Shown here piece after piece: positions 60,801-64,000 of a DNA stretch of 64,000 nt (position 1 is its first letter; each line of letters opens with the position of its first letter). Below the pieces are notes generated by a model, which had not been told where the DNA came from, searched no databases, and saw only the letters and a program-made list of their open reading frames with translations. Position numbers and translations under genes: made by a program. This DNA is from Nematostella vectensis (Eukaryota; Cnidaria; Anthozoa; Actiniaria; Edwardsiidae): assembly GCF_932526225.1 (NCBI RefSeq), contig NC_064044.1, forward strand, positions 11,980,084 to 12,044,083, written 5' to 3'.

Positions 60801-63056
60801 AATACTTACAAGTCAAAGCACTATGCATAAACAACATTTATATTTACACAGCACACTCTTCTATTTTAGATTTGTGATCCTTTGCAAGGCATCCCTGAGC
60901 CTGGTGACATAGTGGGCGTGTCTGGTAACATAGCCGGCCACAAAGACCATTACCGGGCAATCATCCTAGACGTCTCATCAGCCACGGACGCTCAAGATGG
61001 CCAGGCAAAAGTCTTTGCTATTGATTATGGCTTTACTGTCCTTGTCAAAACATCCAGTTTATTTACACTTCCAAAAGAATTACAGGAGTGTCTACCACAG
61101 GTAAATTGTAGAACTAGAATTTTAATGCAACATCTTCTTCTGCTCAGAATTGCGGGTAACAAATGGTTTGAAAGACCTTGGACCCATTCCAGTGTGACAC
61201 ACATGGTTTTATTTTGAAAAAAATATATTGTTATCAATAGATTATTTTATGCTCTAGCAATAGAGTGGAGCCATTTTTTATTGGAATACTCTAATTTGAC
61301 AGTGATACAAGTAGATTTAGTTAAATCAATATACATCTCATTTGTATCCTTTTTTGGCTTTGAAATATTTATCGTAGAAGTTGGATTCAGATACTTTTTA
61401 TTCACTGTTTGGTGGGGTCTTGAAATGACTCTTGCTTCAATCCTTCAGGGGTTTCATTAGGCCCCCACAGCCAGCCAAAGCACCAGCTATTTTCCACCAA
61501 ATACCTGCTACTTTTTTTTTTAAAGTCGACTTAAGTTTTATTTGAGCTCAAAAGATAAAATAACCCCCTACTTATCAATCTCCACCTCCTACTCTGAAAG
61601 TTAATGAAAGCCCTGTCCTTTATGAACAATTTTTTTCCTCCACAAAACATTCTGTATGTGGTGCTGTAGGTTTCCTTGTGTACTCTTGCCGGTGTTCAGC
61701 CATGCCCAACACATGCTGCCATTCTGGAGCACACTGCAGGTGTGTTGAATAATTCCATGGAGTTTCCTTAAGTTGGTTTGGTTATCAATGCTTGAGGAGA
61801 ACCCTGATTCTTTAACCTTTGCCCCACTGACAACCCTAGTGACTCACACTACTCTTGTACCTCTTTTAGACTGTTACCCCCACTGACAAACCCCTGGCAC
61901 TTCACACTACTACTCTTTTATACCTCTCATAGACTGTTACCCCCACTGACAAACCCCTGGCACTTCACACTACTACTCTTTTGTACCTCTCATAGACTGT
62001 TACCCCCACTGACCCACCCCTGGCACTTCACAGTACTACTCTTTTGTACCTCTCATAGACTGTTACCCCCACTGTCACACCCATGGCATCTCACACTATT
62101 CTTGTCTCTCTCATAGACCATTACCCTGACTGACACTCCCTTAGCGCCTCACACTACTTTTGTCTCTCTCATATACCTTCACCCCCACTGACACACCCCT
62201 AGCACTTCACACTACTCTTGTCCTGATTATTAACTCTCACCCTAACTGACTAAACCCCTGCATCTCGCACGACTCCAGTCTTGATTATACACCCTTACCC
62301 CACTGAAACATCATACTACTCTGACTTGTCTCTCTCATAGGCCCTTAATCCCCGTTGACACACCCCTAGCACCTTGCACTAGTCTTGTTCAGTTGTGCAA
62401 AGTACAGGGTCCCTAGACATGATTAGTCCCCCACCCACACTGCCTTTACCCCCCCTTAAACCCCTACCCCACTACCTTGCCCCCTTGCTCATACTGCCTT
62501 TATCCATCATCTCTATAACCCAGGTGGCGCAGTTGGCAGAGCGTCGCTCTGTAGTGTCTCTGCCTCTGACCTCTGGGTTCTCGGTTCAATTCCTGGTTCC
62601 AGCGTGAGTTGAGTTAGTTGGTCTCACCTTTGCTCTGAGGGTTTTTCTCCCGGTTTCATCCCTCCACAAAATCAAATTTCAATCTTAGCTGTGTTCTGTG
62701 GTCAGACATGAGTTGTATGGCGGCTGCCTGAGGCGCCTTCTCATGCCTTCAACTCGACCACGTCTGAATCTGAGCACTCGTAATTCAGTTTCCCAGCGTC
62801 AATGAGAGTGATTAGCTACTCCAATTTAATATTTAGTTATTTTATTTATAACCGTTTCAGAAACCTCATGACCCAACTTGTTATGATAGGACACCAGTAT
62901 TTAGGAATATAACAATCAGCCTTTGTTCAAATCCTGGTTGCAAAATTGATTTCTAACTGTGTTGCCATGCTTGCAGGAGCACTGCAGAATCTGAGCTATG
63001 AGCTGGCCAATGTTGGATTCATAACAACTGCTGGTGGGATTGAAGTTCTGTTAAAG
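54889..63056 (+). CDS. Armadillo-repeat and Tudor-domain protein, 5' part, 8 exons visible
   Basis: In-frame GT-AG exons: 54889-55009, 56363-56527, 58445-58756, 59503-59684, 60287-60418, 60870-61100, 61670-61739 and 62977-63056, giving 431 residues with no stop; the 3' end lies beyond the window. Exons 1-3 encode armadillo repeats (QQQFVDEGCIELLL; NLQVKSYAAGALVMLCHQNN; AVVQKLAYKNAACQRELISA). Exon 4 resembles the tail of an extended Tudor unit (VDLYDTSMPGKNVIIAKELV). Exons 5-7 form a Tudor domain of about residues 318-400: VIDAGHFWAHV, PGDIVGV, HYRAIILDV, KVFAIDYGFTVLV, LFTLPKEL and VSLCTLAGVQPCP. Exon 8 returns to armadillo (GALQNLSYELANVGFITTAG). Tudor domains bind methylarginine on partners, often in piRNA or germ-granule proteins. 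Here the usual DYGN is DYGF, so ligand binding may differ. I cannot name an orthologue. Confidence 0.85.
55224..55447. mobile_element. 224-bp MITE in intron 1 of the Tudor-ARM gene
   Basis: The ends TTAAGCCCCATCTACACTAA and TTAGTGCAGATGGGGCTTTA are near-perfect inverted repeats. Inner parts pair too (ctagtgtggatgg, gctagtgtagatgcc). It is non-coding. It lies only about 30 bases from the next MITE, at 55479. Confidence 0.85.
55479..55657. mobile_element. MITE, copy 2 of the AATAGG/CCTATT family
   Basis: Shares the termini (agacatccagctataag at the left, cttatagctgggatggccta at the right) and interior (gcattctggtagttgag) with the copy at 4588-4769. It is in intron 1 of the Tudor-ARM gene. Confidence 0.9.
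58824..59327. mobile_element. 504-bp TA-flanked pogo/Tigger-like non-autonomous element
   Basis: Left end CTGTGGAACCTGGATTTTA and right end TAAAATCCAGGTTGCACTG, each bordered by TA (58822-58823 and 59328-59329). The form CAGT..AACCT..ATTTTA with TA duplication resembles pogo/Tigger termini of the Tc1/mariner superfamily. There is no transposase frame inside. The interior repeats related words (tatcgaggtcaaaat, agatcgaggtaattt). It lies between two exons of the Tudor-ARM gene. Confidence 0.8.
61795..62400. repeat. Degenerate 60-65-bp tandem repeat, about nine copies
   Basis: Repeated words ctcatagactgttaccccca, ctgacaaacccctggcac and ttcacactactactcttttg run through the intron between the exons ending at 61739 and starting at 62977. 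The central copies are nearly identical, the outer ones strongly diverged. It is non-coding. Confidence 0.9.
62515..62790 (+). mobile_element. tRNA-derived SINE, second family
   Basis: Begins with a tRNA-like head: A box in ggtggcgcagttggcagagc and B box in ggttcaattcct. A body follows with gagttagttggtctcacctt, tttgctctgagggtttttct and a tail near ctgagcactcgtaattcag. The body differs from that of the SINEs at 45330 and 33403. A possible remnant lies near 58085-58125 (gagttggttggttttttcct). Confidence 0.8.
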
Positions 63057-64000
63057 GTGAGTGTTGTGTTCAACGAGCTGTCTATTTCTTCCAGTGATCA
63101 AAATATCGTCGATATAGCAAACAACACCATCAATGCCCTTGAGAATGGTGTCAACAGTAGATTGAAATACAGCAGGTGCGCTTGCGACACCAAAAGGCAA
63201 CCGATTATACTGATAGAGCCCTTTACAGGTGTTGACAGTGAGGAACTTCTTGGACTCCTCACCAAGAGGCAGTTGCTGATATGCATGCTTGAGGTCAAGT
63301 TTAGAAAACTTGGTACTACCTGCCAGAGCACTGAGCAAATCTTGAGGGTTAGGCAGAGGGTATTGGTCGACGTCCAAAACTGGATTCACCGTAACTTTGT
63401 AGTCTCCACACAAACGAACACCACCATCTGCCTTAGGGACGACCACTAACGGGGCAGCCCACTCACTATGGGACACTTTTGTCACGATCCCCTCCTTTTC
63501 CATGCGATCCAACTCTGCTTCAACTGCTGGCTTTAGGGCATACGGCACGGGGCGAGCCTTATGAAACCTAGGCGTGGCCTCAGGTTGCACATTGATTCTT
63601 GCTTGAAACTCCTTGATTTTGCCCAGGCCCGTACAGAAAACACCCTTGAACCGTGCAGTCAGTTCATGAACTAAATCAGAAGAAGAAACACTAAAAAGGT
63701 GCTCCCAGTTCAGCTTAACAACACTGAGCCAATTACGACCCAGAATAGCTGGTTTGCTCTCAACTTTTGCCACAATCAGAGGCAACTTGGCACTTTGACC
63801 CTCGTACTCAACTAGAACTTCGGTTTCACCAATTAAAGGTAACACTGTTCCAGAATAAGTCTTTAATGAGGTACTTGCATTCTTGAGTTTCAAATGTCCA
63901 AAATTCTCTTTGAACAACTTTTCAGGGATGACTGTGCGTGCAGCTCCCGTATCAACTTCCATTGGAATTTCCTTTCCGTTAACAGTGATAGTTACTGTCA
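63057..64000 (-). mobile_element. Ty3/gypsy retrotransposon pol fragment (protease and reverse transcriptase)
   Basis: One open minus-strand frame covers this stretch and continues past the right edge. Its start as seen here (MEVDTGAARTVIPEKLF) is internal to the aspartic protease, whose active site is DTGAA and whose flap region ends AILGRNWL. The reverse transcriptase follows, with PVPYALKPAVEAELDRMEKE, WAAPLVVVPKADGGVRLCGD, YPLPNPQDLLSALAGSTKFS, LPFGVASAPAVFQ and the catalytic YIDDILITG. It breaks off after the palm domain; RNase H and integrase are absent. The frame is intact, so this part is young or the element is simply truncated. The broken end coincides with the splice donor of the last visible Tudor-ARM exon. 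Confidence 0.95.

Noticed and set aside
63098-63449. Plus-strand continuation of the Tudor-ARM reading frame past 63056 (167-residue frame)
   Set aside because: Beyond 63056 it is antisense gypsy reverse-transcriptase sequence; a consensus GTGAGT donor at 63057 ends the exon.

Overview
This is a metazoan nuclear window, most likely from an anthozoan cnidarian (sea anemone or coral type). The genes are intron-rich with GT-AG splicing, the DNA between them is AT-rich, and there are dozens of small fold-back elements, tRNA-derived SINEs, a LINE and a Ty3/gypsy fragment. Two short intronless tropomyosins (248 and 242 residues) and a secreted CULT-domain protein fit a cnidarian. No sequence search was possible, so the organism is an inference. 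Nothing in the window is bacterial, and there is no operon or CRISPR array.

Layout, left to right. 1-3.8 kb: two ATCATGATA-rich minisatellites and gene-free DNA. 3.8-9.5 kb (+): the last eight exons of an unrecognised proline-rich protein with one hydrophobic segment. 9.8-15.2 kb (-): a complete six-exon gene for a secreted, cereblon-type CULT-domain protein, rebuilt from splice sites because its exons are too small for long ORFs. 15.5-15.8 kb (+): a weak two-exon candidate gene, divergent from the CULT gene. 16.6-34.6 kb (+): a complete ten-exon Pumilio gene (1156 residues, eight PUF repeats), whose 4.6-kb intron holds a candidate alternative first exon. 36-39.8 kb: transposon remnants, including a decayed LINE. 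39.9-41.2 kb (-): a predicted single-pass membrane protein with a Ser/Pro-rich tail. 43.1-49.1 kb (-): an 85-bp satellite and two tropomyosin paralogues. 51.8-54.6 kb (-): LAS1L, the rRNA-processing nuclease. 54.9 kb to the right edge (+): the 5' part of a gene combining armadillo repeats with a Tudor domain, head-to-head with LAS1L. From 63,057 to the edge (-): a Ty3/gypsy pol fragment that touches the last visible exon.

Several genes concern RNA: Pumilio (3'UTR repression), LAS1L (ITS2 cleavage) and the Tudor-ARM gene (Tudor proteins often act in germ granules). They are unrelated neighbours rather than a pathway cluster. Two close divergent pairs (LAS1L with Tudor-ARM; CULT with the 15.5-kb candidate) probably share promoter regions. 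The most unusual items are the secreted CULT protein with an intact tri-tryptophan cage, the Tudor domain spliced between ARM repeats, the candidate Pumilio alternative start, and minisatellites running straight into two Pumilio splice acceptors.
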